Shown: piece by piece, positions 8,394-16,613 of the stretch | Position numbering within the stretch: position 1 is the stretch's first letter | Layout: each line of letters starts with the position of its first letter | Notes under the pieces: generated by a model | The model's database searches: none | Told to the model about the DNA's origin: nothing | The model's input: the letters and a program-made list of their open reading frames with translations, nothing else | Origin: VRUE01 sp963702955 | GTDB lineage: Bacteria; Actinomycetota; Thermoleophilia; Solirubrobacterales; 70-9 | Direction of reading: 5' to 3' | Length of the DNA stretch: 64,000 nucleotides | Assembly: GCA_963702955.1 (NCBI GenBank) | Contig: OY969774.1 | Span: forward strand, 1,922,001 to 1,986,000 | Program-made: the position numbers and the translations under genes

Positions 8394-9051
8394 CAGCACG
8401 CAACAGCGAGCAGCGCTCAAGCGTGTCCTTGAGCTGCTTCGGGATGAGAGGGCTTCGGTTAGCTCGGTTGTCGAGCCCGGGCGGGCTTGGCGGGTTCATG
8501 TTGAGGACAGCCTCACCGGGCTCGAGCTGGAGCCGTTGCGGGGGGCTCGGCGGATTGCGGATATCGGCTCTGGAGCTGGGTTTCCTGGGCTCGTTCTCGC
8601 CGTTGCTCTACCTCAAGCACAGGTTGAGCTGATCGAGTCCGTGGGTCGCAAGTGCGAGTTCATGCGACGGGCGATCGATGTCGCGGGAATCGCCAACGCG
8701 AGCGTGGTCAACGCCCGCTCGGAGGAGATCGCGACCGGCGATGCCCGCGAGAGCTTCGACGCTGCCACCGCCCGCGCCGTGGGGCGCCTCTCGACGCTGG
8801 CCGAGCTCGCCGCGCCGCTGCTTCGCGAGAACGGCGTCCTGGTCGCCTGGAAGGGCAGGCGCGATCTCGACGAAGAGCAGCAGCTGGCCAATGCCTCGAA
8901 GCAGCTCGCGATGAAGCCGGAGCAGATCCTCGATGTCGGCGACAGGGCGGGCAGCAAGCACCGCCATCTCCACGTCGTCCGCAAGCTGGGCCCAACCCCG
9001 GCGGATCTTCCTCGCCGCCCGGGAATGGCGAAGAAGCGCCCGCGCGGCTAG
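8326..9051 (+). CDS. rsmG: 16S rRNA (guanine(527)-N7)-methyltransferase RsmG
   Basis: SAM-dependent methyltransferase for G527 of 16S rRNA. The SAM site IADIGSGAGFPGLVLAV is near residues 70-86, followed by LIESVGRKCEFMR and DAATARAVG, all family hallmarks. The start is uncertain: GTG 8326 and ATG 8341 both lie within palindromic element A, and the first 23 residues are encoded by it. Conserved sequence begins near residue 24 (STQQRAALKRVLELL). The gene lies between jag and parA as in most Gram-positive-type genomes. The C-terminus is basic (GMAKKRPRG). Confidence 0.93.
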   Translation: MRPSEMGPAKKVQDAPPLPPSGLSTQQRAALKRVLELLRDERASVSSVVEPGRAWRVHVEDSLTGLELEPLRGARRIADIGSGAGFPGLVLAVALPQAQVELIESVGRKCEFMRRAIDVAGIANASVVNARSEEIATGDARESFDAATARAVGRLSTLAELAAPLLRENGVLVAWKGRRDLDEEQQLANASKQLAMKPEQILDVGDRAGSKHRHLHVVRKLGPTPADLPRRPGMAKKRPRG

Positions 9052-9072
9052 GCCCGAATAGTCTGCGCCTCA

Positions 9073-9831
9073 ATGGGACTCGTCTACGCGGTCGCGAACC
9101 AGAAGGGCGGGGTCGGCAAGACGACCACCGCCGTCAACCTCGCCTCCTGCGTGGCGGCGTCGGGGGCGCAGACGCTGCTGGTCAACCTCGATCCCCAGTG
9201 CAACGCCACGGTCGCCCTCGGTGCCGGGCGCGACATGCACCCCTCCTCCTACGACTGCCTGATCGGCGACGTCTCGGTCGCCGAGGCGGCGCGCCCGGCG
9301 GGCCCCGACAACCTCTGGCTGGTGCCCGCAGCCGCCGACCTCGCCGGCGCCGCGGTCGAGCTGCCGCGGATGCAGGGCTCCGAGACGCGGCTGCGCGAGA
9401 GCCTCGGGCCGGTCCGCGAGCGCTTCGCCTTCACGATGCTCGACTGCCCGCCGTCGCTGGGCCCGGTCAGCGTCAACGCCCTCGCCGCCGCCGACCGGGC
9501 GATCGTCCCGGTCCAGGCCGAGTACCTGGCGCTCGAGGGCCTGGTCCAGTTCCTCGACACGCTGGCGACGATTCGCCGCGAGCTGAACCCGGCGCTGAAG
9601 GTGTCGGGGCTGTTGATCACCATGCACGACGAGCGCACCCGGCTCGCCCAGGACGTCGAGCGGGAACTGCGCGCGCACTTTCCCGAGATGGTCTTCAAGA
9701 CGGTCATACCGCGCAGCGTCAGGGTCGCCGAGGCGCCCAGCTACGGCCTGCCGGTGACCGAGCACGCTCCCTCCTCGAGCGGCTCCGAGGCCTACCGCGC
9801 CCTCGCCCTGGAGCTGAGCAGCCGTGGCTAG
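9073..9831 (+). CDS. parA: Chromosome-partitioning ATPase ParA (Soj)
   Basis: Deviant-Walker ATPase that moves ParB-parS complexes. The 252 residues have KGGVGKTT at 11-18, the Walker A' segment LLVNLDPQCNAT near 35-46, and Walker B MLDCPPSLG near 123. In most ParA proteins the A' segment reads (I/V)DLDPQGN; here Asp is Asn and Gly is Cys, although the following LDPQ is kept. It overlaps the parB start by 8 bp. Its nearness to dnaA and to the parS-like site indicates chromosomal rather than plasmid function. Confidence 0.94.
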   Translation: MGLVYAVANQKGGVGKTTTAVNLASCVAASGAQTLLVNLDPQCNATVALGAGRDMHPSSYDCLIGDVSVAEAARPAGPDNLWLVPAAADLAGAAVELPRMQGSETRLRESLGPVRERFAFTMLDCPPSLGPVSVNALAAADRAIVPVQAEYLALEGLVQFLDTLATIRRELNPALKVSGLLITMHDERTRLAQDVERELRAHFPEMVFKTVIPRSVRVAEAPSYGLPVTEHAPSSSGSEAYRALALELSSRG

Positions 9832-10696
9832 CGGCGGGAAGCGCGGCCTCGGCGCCGGCCTGGCGGCGATCCTGCCGGAGGCTGCGGCGGCCGAGGAGCT
9901 CGGCGAGCTGCGCGAGCTGCCGGTCGAGACGATCGTGCCGAACCCCAACCAGCCGCGGACCAAGTTCGACGCGGAGGCGCTGGCGGGCCTCGCCTCCTCG
10001 ATCGCCGAGAGCGGCGTGGTCCAGCCGCTGCTGGTCCGCCCCCTGCACGACGGCGGCTACGAGCTGATCGCCGGCGAGCGCCGTTGGCGGGCGGCGCAGC
10101 AGGCGGGCCTGGAAAAGGTGCCGGCGATCGTCCGCGACTCCGAGCAGGCCGAGCGGTTGCAGGTGGCGCTGATCGAGAACATGGTCCGCGAGGACCTCAA
10201 CCCGGTCGAGGAGGCCCGCGCCTGCGCCGCCCTGGTCGACGAGCTCGGCCTCTCCAAAGCGGAGCTGGCGCGACGAATCGGTCGCAGCAGAGAGGGAGTC
10301 ACGAATCTGATCCGCCTGCTCGACCTGCCCGACGAGGCGCTCGAGCTGCTCGAGTCGGGCGAGCTCAAAGAAGGCCACGGCCGCGCCCTGCTCGGCGCCG
10401 CCGGCAACGACGTCCGCCGGCGCCTAGCGCGCGACGCCGCGAAGGGTGGCTGGTCGGTGCGCGAGACCGAGAACAGGGTTAAGCTGGCTGGCCGGCCAAA
10501 GAGCGCAAAGGGGACGCGGCGAAAGCTCGGCGCCGAGGAGGCCGAGGCGCTGCGCGAGGCCGCCGACCGGCTTGAGTCGGCACTGGGCCACGAGGTGAAG
10601 GTGCGGCCGAAGGGGCAGGAGGTAGCGGTCGAGATCCGCTTCGAGGACCTAGACGAAGCCCTCGCCCTCGCCCGCCGCTTGGCCCGCCGCCGCTGA
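9824..10696 (+). CDS. parB: Chromosome-partitioning protein ParB (Spo0J)
   Basis: parS-binding CTPase that spreads along DNA and partners ParA. The N-terminus has the KRGLGAGL start motif (6-13) expected to stimulate ParA. The CTPase domain has GERRWRA at 84-90 and the ENMVREDLNPVEEA box near 120-133. The HTH (LSKAELARRIGRSREGVTN) is near 143-161, and a dimerisation region is at the end. The GTG start overlaps parA. The 290 residues are normal for the family. Confidence 0.95.
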   Translation: MASGGKRGLGAGLAAILPEAAAAEELGELRELPVETIVPNPNQPRTKFDAEALAGLASSIAESGVVQPLLVRPLHDGGYELIAGERRWRAAQQAGLEKVPAIVRDSEQAERLQVALIENMVREDLNPVEEARACAALVDELGLSKAELARRIGRSREGVTNLIRLLDLPDEALELLESGELKEGHGRALLGAAGNDVRRRLARDAAKGGWSVRETENRVKLAGRPKSAKGTRRKLGAEEAEALREAADRLESALGHEVKVRPKGQEVAVEIRFEDLDEALALARRLARRR

Positions 10697-10704
10697 GAGG
10701 GCAG

Positions 10705-11391
10705 TCAGTCCGTCTGCGCTCCCCGGGCCTCCTCCATCCAGCGAGAGGTTTCGGGATCGCCAACCAGGTCTAGGAGCCAGCGCAGCACCGCGACGCCGTC
10801 GTCTCGGCGAAGCCCGAATCGGGTTGCATGGGGCGCGAGCTTCTCGACGAAGGTGCCCGGGTAGTCGTACACGCCGCGGATTGCATCCGCGGCGATCTGC
10901 GCGACTGCTTCTGGGTCCTCCCGGTCGGTCAGGAGGTCCGACGCGATTCGCGCCGGGCGGGTCACCGGCAGACCGTGCAGGACGATCCATTCGTCGTCCG
11001 CCAGCTTGCGACGATGGACGCGCACGTCGGGTCGGCGCACCTGGCGCCTCACCGGCAGGGTGAACTCGTGCGTGTCGGCCGGGAGATGGCCCAGGCCGTA
11101 CAGCGCCCCCGCCGATCGGTGAGACACGATCCCCTGATCCGGCTTGCGCTGCCAGGCAGGCGTGCCCGGTGCAAGCTGCAGCCAGGCCGCGCGCAGCGGC
11201 ACGCGGTCCGGAAGAGGCGCTCCGGCCAGGTGGTACACGCCATGGCCGATGCGCTCCAGGACACCCCCAGTGCTCAGCCGCTGGAGCGTGGCCGGTGAGA
11301 CACCGGCCGTCTCAGCTTGACGGCGCGTAATGAGACCCCATTGGTCCTCGGCGACCTGAGCGAGCTTGGACATGGTTGATGCTTGGGGCAT
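10705..11391 (-). CDS. AbiEi-like type IV antitoxin / transcriptional regulator, apparently orphan
   Basis: The 228-residue protein begins with a winged-helix domain (DQWGLITRRQAETAGVS then LQRLSTGGVLERIGHGVYHL, about 17-56) typical of AbiEi-family antitoxins. The rest (HRSAGALYGLGHLPADTHEFT; GLPVTRPARIASDLL) follows the common core of these proteins. No AbiEii nucleotidyltransferase toxin is seen on either side. The ATG at 11391 is supported by a TATAAT box ending 8 nt upstream, which suggests a leaderless mRNA; an alternative ATG is at 11373. The gene ends 9 bp from the convergent parB stop. Family AbiEi proteins repress their own promoters; autoregulation here is inference. Confidence 0.8.
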   Translation of the reverse strand: MPQASTMSKLAQVAEDQWGLITRRQAETAGVSPATLQRLSTGGVLERIGHGVYHLAGAPLPDRVPLRAAWLQLAPGTPAWQRKPDQGIVSHRSAGALYGLGHLPADTHEFTLPVRRQVRRPDVRVHRRKLADDEWIVLHGLPVTRPARIASDLLTDREDPEAVAQIAADAIRGVYDYPGTFVEKLAPHATRFGLRRDDGVAVLRWLLDLVGDPETSRWMEEARGAQTD

Positions 11392-11399
11392 AACGCTGC

Positions 11400-11420
11400 A
11401 TTATAGCTCAGATTTGAGTT
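11400..11420 (-). promoter_or_regulatory. Leaderless promoter and possible operator of the AbiEi-like gene
   Basis: TATAAT on the minus strand (11405-11400) is followed 8 nt later by the ATG (11391). Just upstream, CTCAAATCTGAG (11418-11407) is an interrupted inverted repeat (CTCA/TGAG) between the -10 and -35 positions, suited for a repressor. The -35 region is not recognisable. Confidence 0.6.
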
Positions 11421-11712
11421 ATATAGAAGCATTTAATATGGGGTACATCTGCAAACTGACGCAATATTGAGTTGGTTTGCAGCAACACGCCACTCCAAGC
11501 AAGCTCCGCGACAGAGCCCACCCGCCGGTTCTCCGGAATCCCGCGCTTGCGGTTTCGGACTGCGCCTCGCTGTCGCATTCGGGTCGGTACGATGCGCTCA
11601 GCGACGCAGTGCGCTTTCGGATGCTTCTGGCTTCCGATGTGTCATGGATGTTCCATCGCAGGGTTCGGCGACGGAAGGCCAGATGTCCGATATCGCGCTG
11701 CAGAGCCAAGAA
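11421..11712. other. Non-coding spacer between the AbiEi-like gene and tRNA-Ile
   Basis: About 290 bp without a credible gene. The left part (to about 11475) is much more AT-rich than the genome and holds an 8-bp inverted repeat CTGCAAAC/GTTTGCAG around 11448-11482. Three overlapping short ORFs in the right part run into or up to the tRNA in different frames and look spurious. No tRNA-derived repeat or attachment site was found. Confidence 0.5.
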
Positions 11713-11786
<74 letters not shown>

Positions 11787-11836
11787 CTGCCCGCGCCGCT
11801 CCGCCGATCCCGCCCGGGACGGCCCGAATGCGCACC

Positions 11837-11842
11837 TATAAT
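11837..11842 (+). promoter_or_regulatory. -10 box upstream of the bifunctional nuclease gene
   Basis: A perfect TATAAT lies 29 nt upstream of the TTG start at 11872. No clear -35 is visible. It may also be a start site after tRNA-Ile. Confidence 0.5.
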
Positions 11843-11871
11843 CGGCCGTCCACTTCGACCCGGAGCGAAAC

Positions 11872-12363
11872 TTGCAGCAGATGCAGATCTACGGGGTCAG
11901 CTTCGACATGGTCGGCAAGCAGCCGATCGTCTTGCTGAAGACTGTCAACGGCAATCGGTTCCTGCCGATTTGGATCGGGCACCCCGAGGCGGCGGCGATC
12001 CTGATGAAGCTGCAGGGGGCCTCGACGCCGCGGCCGATGACCCACGACCTGCTCTCCGACGTGCTCGAGCAGCTCGACGCCAAATGCGAGCGGGTCGCCG
12101 TGACCGAGCTGCGCGACAACACCTTCTACGCCTCGATCACGGTCTCGATCGACGGCTCGGAGCTGGAGATCGACTCGCGTCCCTCCGACGCGCTCGCCCT
12201 GGCGGTCCGCGTCTCGGCGCCGATCTTCGCGGCCGAGGACGTGATCGAGGAGTCGGCGATCGAGTTCGAGCACGAGGTCGAGGACACCGAGGAGGTCGTC
12301 AACAAGTTCAAGGAGTTCCTCGACGAGGTCACGCCCGACGACTTCGCCCAGGGCGAGTCCTAG
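11872..12363 (+). CDS. Bifunctional nuclease family protein (DUF151)
   Basis: 163-residue protein of the BFN/DUF151 family; plant and mycobacterial members have been described as nucleases, the bacterial role being unclear. The family core is clear: LPIWIGHPEAAAILMKLQG at about 28-46, RPMTHDLLSDVLEQL, then DSRPSDALALAVRVSAPIF near 100-118. The C-terminus is acidic. The start could be TTG 11872 (with GGAGCGAAAC upstream) or ATG 11881. The stop overlaps the convergent ddl stop by 4 bp. Confidence 0.9.
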   Translation: MQQMQIYGVSFDMVGKQPIVLLKTVNGNRFLPIWIGHPEAAAILMKLQGASTPRPMTHDLLSDVLEQLDAKCERVAVTELRDNTFYASITVSIDGSELEIDSRPSDALALAVRVSAPIFAAEDVIEESAIEFEHEVEDTEEVVNKFKEFLDEVTPDDFAQGES

Positions 12364-13292
12364 GCGGCAGCCGGCTGCAGCGCCAGGTCGAGGATCCGCT
12401 CGACCAATTCCTCAAACGAGATCCCGGCGGCCTCGGCGGCCTGGGGGAGCAGGCTGGTGTCGGTGAGGCCGGGGATCGCGTTGACCTCGAGCACCTGAGG
12501 GCCGTCGGCGGCGAGGATCAGGTCGACGCGCGAGAAGCCGGCGCAGCCGAGCGCCTCGTAGGCGTCGAGCGCCGCCCGGATCACCGCCGCTGTCTCTCCG
12601 TCGCTCAGCTCGGCCGGGCAGACGAACTCGGTGCGACCGATCTCGTAGCGGGCCTCGAAGTCGTAGCGGTCGCCGCCGCCGGGGATCGCCTCGACCACCG
12701 GCAGCGGCTCGGAGCCGAGCACGCTGACCGCCAGCTCGCGCCCCTCGACGAAGCGCTCCAGCAGGACCCGGTCGTCGTAACTGAAGGCCGAGACCAGCGC
12801 CCCGGGGACCTCGGGCCGGCCGGCGGCGAACTTGACCCCGAGAGCGGAGCCGCCGCGGCTCGGCTTGACGACCAGCGGGAACCCGAGCCGCTCCTCCAGG
12901 CCGCCGAGCGCGTCGGCGGCGCCGAGCTCGCGGAAGGCGGTCTCGTTGAAGGCGAACCAGTCGGGGGTCGGGACGCCGGCGCCGCGCAGGTCGTGCTTGG
13001 CCAGGACCTTGTCCATGCAGCGGGCGCAAGCGGCGACGCCGGGGCCGGTGAAGGGGATGCCGAGGATCTCGAGCAGCTCCTGCGCGGTGCCGTCCTCGCC
13101 GCCCTGGCCGTGCATGGCGACGAAGGCGACGTCGGGGCGCTCGGCCAGCAGCCGCTTGACCAGCTCGCCGTCGGCGTCGATCGGCAACGGCTCGTGCCCG
13201 AGCCGTTCGAGCGCGTCCTCGACCCGGGCACCCGAGCGCAGCGAGACGCCTCGCTCAAGCGAACGGCCCCCCTTGAGGACGGCGACCTTCAT
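12360..13292 (-). CDS. ddl: D-alanine--D-alanine ligase
   Basis: ATP-grasp ligase that makes the D-Ala-D-Ala end of peptidoglycan precursors. The 310 residues begin MKVAVLKGGRSLERGVSLRS, equivalent to the Ddl GG.S.E...S motif. AMHGQGGEDGTAQELLEILGIPFTG covers the substrate loop, PLVVKPSRGGSALGV the ATP-binding strand, and VLEVNAIPGLT the metal site (E, N). The ATG at 13292 overlaps the upstream aminotransferase stop by 4 bp, so the two are co-translated. Confidence 0.95.
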   Translation of the reverse strand: MKVAVLKGGRSLERGVSLRSGARVEDALERLGHEPLPIDADGELVKRLLAERPDVAFVAMHGQGGEDGTAQELLEILGIPFTGPGVAACARCMDKVLAKHDLRGAGVPTPDWFAFNETAFRELGAADALGGLEERLGFPLVVKPSRGGSALGVKFAAGRPEVPGALVSAFSYDDRVLLERFVEGRELAVSVLGSEPLPVVEAIPGGGDRYDFEARYEIGRTEFVCPAELSDGETAAVIRAALDAYEALGCAGFSRVDLILAADGPQVLEVNAIPGLTDTSLLPQAAEAAGISFEELVERILDLALQPAAA

Positions 13293-14650
13293 GCCCCCTC
13301 GGCCTTGCGGAAGGGCAATACATCCCCCGACTCCGCCTCGTCGGCCGCAGGCCGCTCGGCCGGCAACGGCCGCTCGCCGGTCAGCGCCCCGTACAGCTCG
13401 ACCTGCTCGGCGATCGCCTTGCCGATCCGGCGCACCCCCTCGCGGATCTCCTCGTCGCCGACACCGGAGAAGTTGAGGCGCATCGAGCTGCGGCCGCGGC
13501 TCTCGTCGACGTAGGCGGCCTGGCCGGGGACGAAGGCGACGTCCTCGCGCAGCGCCTTGGCCAGCAGGTCGCCGGTGTCGATGTAGTCGGGCAGCGTCGC
13601 CCAGATGAAGAGGCCGCCCTGCGGCTCGGTCCAAGTCGCCTGCGCCGGGAAATGATCGCGCAGCGCCGCGACCATCGTGTCGCGGCGGCCGCGGTAGATC
13701 TCGACCAGGCTGTCGACGTACTCGCGCCAACGGCCTTCGGCGAAGTACTCGCGGACGAAGTGCTGGGTGAGGGTCGAGGTGCAGAGGTCGGCGGCCTGCT
13801 TGCCGAGCACGATCTTCTCCATCACCGGCGGCGGCGCGACCGCCCAGCCGAGGCGGATGCCGGGCGAGAGGATCTTCGAGAAGGTGCCGATGTAGATCAC
13901 GAAGTCGCCACCGTCGAGCTGGTAGAGCGGCGGCAGCGGCTCGCCGGAGAAGCGCAGCAGGCCGTAGGGGTTGTCCTCGACCAGCAGTAGCTCGCGCTGC
14001 CGCGCCAGCTCGACCAGCCGCTGCCGGCGCGCCAGCGAGAGCGTCACCCCGGCCGGGTTCTGGAAGCTCGGCACCGTGTAGACGAATTTGGGCCGTCGAC
14101 CCTCGCGGTCGAGGCGCTCCAGCACCGCTTCGAGGTCTTCGATCCGCATCCCGTCCTCGTCGCAGTCGACCTGGATGACGTCGGCCTGGTAGCTGCAGAA
14201 GACCGGCACCGCGCCGGGGTAGGTCGGGGCCTCGCAGACGACGACGTCGCCGGGATCGACCAGCGTCTTGCAGACAAGGTCGATCGCCTGCTGGCCGCCG
14301 GTGGTGACGATCACGTCGTCGGGGTCGGGAAGCATGCCCTCGGCTCCCATCACCTCGAGGATGCAGTCGACCGTCTCGGCGAAGCCCTCGGTCGGCCCGT
14401 ACTGGAGTGCCTCGGCGGTCAACTCCTGGGCGATCTTCGTCATCTGCGCGGCGAAGGTCGCGGCCGGGAAGGTCGAGGTGTCCGGCAGCCCGCCGGCCAG
14501 CGAAATCACCTCCGGCCGCGCGGTGACCGCCATCAGGTCGCGCATCGCCGAGGAGCGCATCACGCCGGTGCGCTCGGCGAACAGGCCCGCGTAGCGCTCC
14601 AGATCGCGGGTCCGCGTGTGGGCGCGCCGCCGGTGCGGGGTCTCGGGCAT
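13289..14650 (-). CDS. PLP-dependent class I/II aminotransferase (2-aminoadipate/LysN-like)
   Basis: 453-residue fold-type I aminotransferase. Seen: VISLAGGLPDTSTFP near 46-60, TTGGQQAIDLV near 117, VPSFQNPAGVTLS near 194, and the PLP lysine in GTFSKILSPGIRLGW near 260. This pattern matches the LysN/MocR-core group, which acts on 2-aminoadipate or broad amino acids; the substrate cannot be told. I start at ATG 14650 because the longer open frame upstream runs antisense through the next gene. Coupling to ddl suggests, but does not show, a role in D-amino-acid or peptidoglycan supply. Confidence 0.85.
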   Translation of the reverse strand: MPETPHRRRAHTRTRDLERYAGLFAERTGVMRSSAMRDLMAVTARPEVISLAGGLPDTSTFPAATFAAQMTKIAQELTAEALQYGPTEGFAETVDCILEVMGAEGMLPDPDDVIVTTGGQQAIDLVCKTLVDPGDVVVCEAPTYPGAVPVFCSYQADVIQVDCDEDGMRIEDLEAVLERLDREGRRPKFVYTVPSFQNPAGVTLSLARRQRLVELARQRELLLVEDNPYGLLRFSGEPLPPLYQLDGGDFVIYIGTFSKILSPGIRLGWAVAPPPVMEKIVLGKQAADLCTSTLTQHFVREYFAEGRWREYVDSLVEIYRGRRDTMVAALRDHFPAQATWTEPQGGLFIWATLPDYIDTGDLLAKALREDVAFVPGQAAYVDESRGRSSMRLNFSGVGDEEIREGVRRIGKAIAEQVELYGALTGERPLPAERPAADEAESGDVLPFRKAEGA

Positions 14651-14672
14651 CCATGAAGTGTAGGTTTTCGTC

Positions 14673-15110
14673 GTGAGCTTCCTCGAAGGAGCCGGCCTCG
14701 AGCTCGGCATCGGCATCGCGATCGGGATGCTGGCGGGCACCACCGGCACGCGCGGATCGGCTCGCGGCCGGATGACCCTGCTGGCCGCGATCATCGGCCT
14801 CGTGGTCGGCTTCCTGCTCTCCGGCGCCGCCGAAATCAACGAGCTGCTGGCGGCGCTCTTCTGCCTCGCCGGCGCGGTCGTCGCCTGCCTGACGATCAGC
14901 GACGTGGTCAGCGGCGCCGGTCGTCGCCAGGGGGGAGGCGGCTCCGGGGCGCTGGGGTTCCTCGTATCGCTCGCCGCGCTGGTCGTCGTCGCCGCGGCGC
15001 TGCTGGTCCCGGTCATCACCCTGCTCGCCCTGATCGCGCTCGCCTGGCTCGGCTTCGCCCGCCACCGCCGCGCGCAGCGCAAACACGCCGGCCTGCGCGT
15101 CCTCCGTTAG
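14673..15110 (+). CDS. Small integral membrane protein, unknown function
   Basis: 145 residues with about four hydrophobic segments (about 9-25, 34-53, 58-80 and 92-125), Gly/Ala/Leu-rich, and a basic C-terminus (FARHRRAQRKHAGLRVLR). The start GTG at 14673 is 22 bp from the divergent aminotransferase start. No motif ties it to a known transporter or enzyme. It lies 33 bp upstream of the phosphodiesterase-like gene and may share its transcript. Confidence 0.7.
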   Translation: MSFLEGAGLELGIGIAIGMLAGTTGTRGSARGRMTLLAAIIGLVVGFLLSGAAEINELLAALFCLAGAVVACLTISDVVSGAGRRQGGGGSGALGFLVSLAALVVVAAALLVPVITLLALIALAWLGFARHRRAQRKHAGLRVLR

Positions 15111-15143
15111 CCCGCCGCCCCCGAGCTTCATCATTCCCGGGCG

Positions 15144-16613
15144 ATGCCCGCGCCGAAGAAGCTGGTCCTCACCTACGTCAACTCGCTGCGCACCGACATG
15201 CTCGAACGCGCGGTCGCCGAGGGCAGGGCGCCGAACTTCGGGGCGCTGCTGGAGCACGGCGTCCTGGTTCCGGACTGCGTTTCCAGCTTCCCCTCGGTGA
15301 CCCCGGTCGCCTGTGCCGAGATGGTCACCGGGGTCGCCGCCGACCGCCACTGGATCAGCGGCATGAACTGGTACCACCGGCTCGAGCGCCGCTACGTCGA
15401 GTACGGCTCCTCGCTCGAGGCGACCCGCTCGGTCGGGGTCTTCCGGGCGCTCTACGACCTCGTCTACAACATGAACCTGGCCCATCTCAGCCCCGAGGTC
15501 GACACCCTGTTCGAGCGCCTCGACGACGCCGGGGTGCGGACCGCCTGCACCCCGTTCCTGATCTACCGCGGCCGGCACCGCCACCAGGTCTCGCTGGAGG
15601 GGCTGCTGAAGCGCGCGGTCGAGACGACCCGGCTTAAGTTCCGCCACCACACCTGGGGACCGGCCGAGCTGTTCTACGGCGACCTCTACGCGAGCCGCGA
15701 GGTGCCCTGCAAGTCAACCTCGATCCCGGGCAACCGGGACGGCTACTCGGCCTGCTGCGCGGCCGAGCTGGAGCGCGCCGACGGGTACGACTTCCTGCTG
15801 CTCTCGCTGCCCGACAACGACAACTACTCACACCGCCACGGGCCCGAGGCCAGCGTCGAGTCGATCGCCAAGGCCGACGACTGCTTCGGCGAGCTGATCG
15901 AGGCGGCCGGGGGGCTCGACGAGTTCCTCGCCGACCATGCCGTGATCCTGCTCGCCGACCACGCGCAGACGCCGGTCGCCCGCGGCCTGCCCCTGGCCGA
16001 GCTGCTGGGACGCGAATGGGACGTGCTGGCCCCCTCCGAGGACCGGATCGGCGAAGCGCAGCTGGCCGTCAGCCCGACCGGCCGCGCCGCCCACGTCTAC
16101 CTGCTGCCCGGCGAGGGTCCGCGAGCCGACCCGGAGGAGGTGCGGCGGCGGCTGACCGAGACCGAAGGGATCGACCTCGTCTGCCGGCTCGAGGACGGGG
16201 CAGCCGTAGTCGAGCGCGAGGGCCTGCGCCTGCGCTTCTCGCCGGGCGAGGCGATCGCCGACCTCCGCGGCCGCCGTTGGGACTTCGAAGGCGCCCTCGA
16301 TGCCCTGCGGGCGACGGTCGAGGACGGGGTGCTGGTCAGCGACGACTATCCGGACCCTTTCACCCGCGTCCACGCCGCCCTCACCGCACCCAACGCCGGC
16401 GACTTCATCGTCTCCCTCTCGCCCGGCTACGAGGCGGTCGACTGGGGCGGGGTCAGCCACGCCGGCGGCGGCAGCCACGGCGCCCTGCTCGCCGGCGACT
16501 CGCTCGGCCCCCTGCTGTTCGTCGGCTGCGGCCCCGCCTCGGCGGACGAGCGCGAGCAGTGGGCCCTGCGGGATGTGGCGCCGGTGGTGCTTCGGCATTT
16601 CGGGGTGGGGTGA
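15144..16613 (+). CDS. Alkaline-phosphatase-superfamily protein (nucleotide pyrophosphatase/phosphodiesterase-like)
   Basis: 489 residues of the type I phosphodiesterase/nucleotide pyrophosphatase fold. Visible are SSFPSVTPVACAEMVTG (nucleophile Thr/Ser region, about 49-65), LLSLPDNDNYSHRHGP near 220 (metal Asp/His), ILLADHAQTP near 270 and VSHAGGGSHGALLAG near 440. The first metal-binding motif, usually VDGLR, reads YVNSLRTDML, so the Asp is replaced by Asn. There is no signal peptide. The GTG of the next gene overlaps its stop, linking it to a GT-C type membrane protein. Confidence 0.8.
   Translation: MPAPKKLVLTYVNSLRTDMLERAVAEGRAPNFGALLEHGVLVPDCVSSFPSVTPVACAEMVTGVAADRHWISGMNWYHRLERRYVEYGSSLEATRSVGVFRALYDLVYNMNLAHLSPEVDTLFERLDDAGVRTACTPFLIYRGRHRHQVSLEGLLKRAVETTRLKFRHHTWGPAELFYGDLYASREVPCKSTSIPGNRDGYSACCAAELERADGYDFLLLSLPDNDNYSHRHGPEASVESIAKADDCFGELIEAAGGLDEFLADHAVILLADHAQTPVARGLPLAELLGREWDVLAPSEDRIGEAQLAVSPTGRAAHVYLLPGEGPRADPEEVRRRLTETEGIDLVCRLEDGAAVVEREGLRLRFSPGEAIADLRGRRWDFEGALDALRATVEDGVLVSDDYPDPFTRVHAALTAPNAGDFIVSLSPGYEAVDWGGVSHAGGGSHGALLAGDSLGPLLFVGCGPASADEREQWALRDVAPVVLRHFGVG

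Noticed and set aside
13293..15650. A long N-terminal extension of ddl in the same frame (1096 residues in total)
   Set aside because: It runs out of frame through the aminotransferase and antisense to the membrane-protein gene; Ddl begins at MKVAVLKGG (13292).
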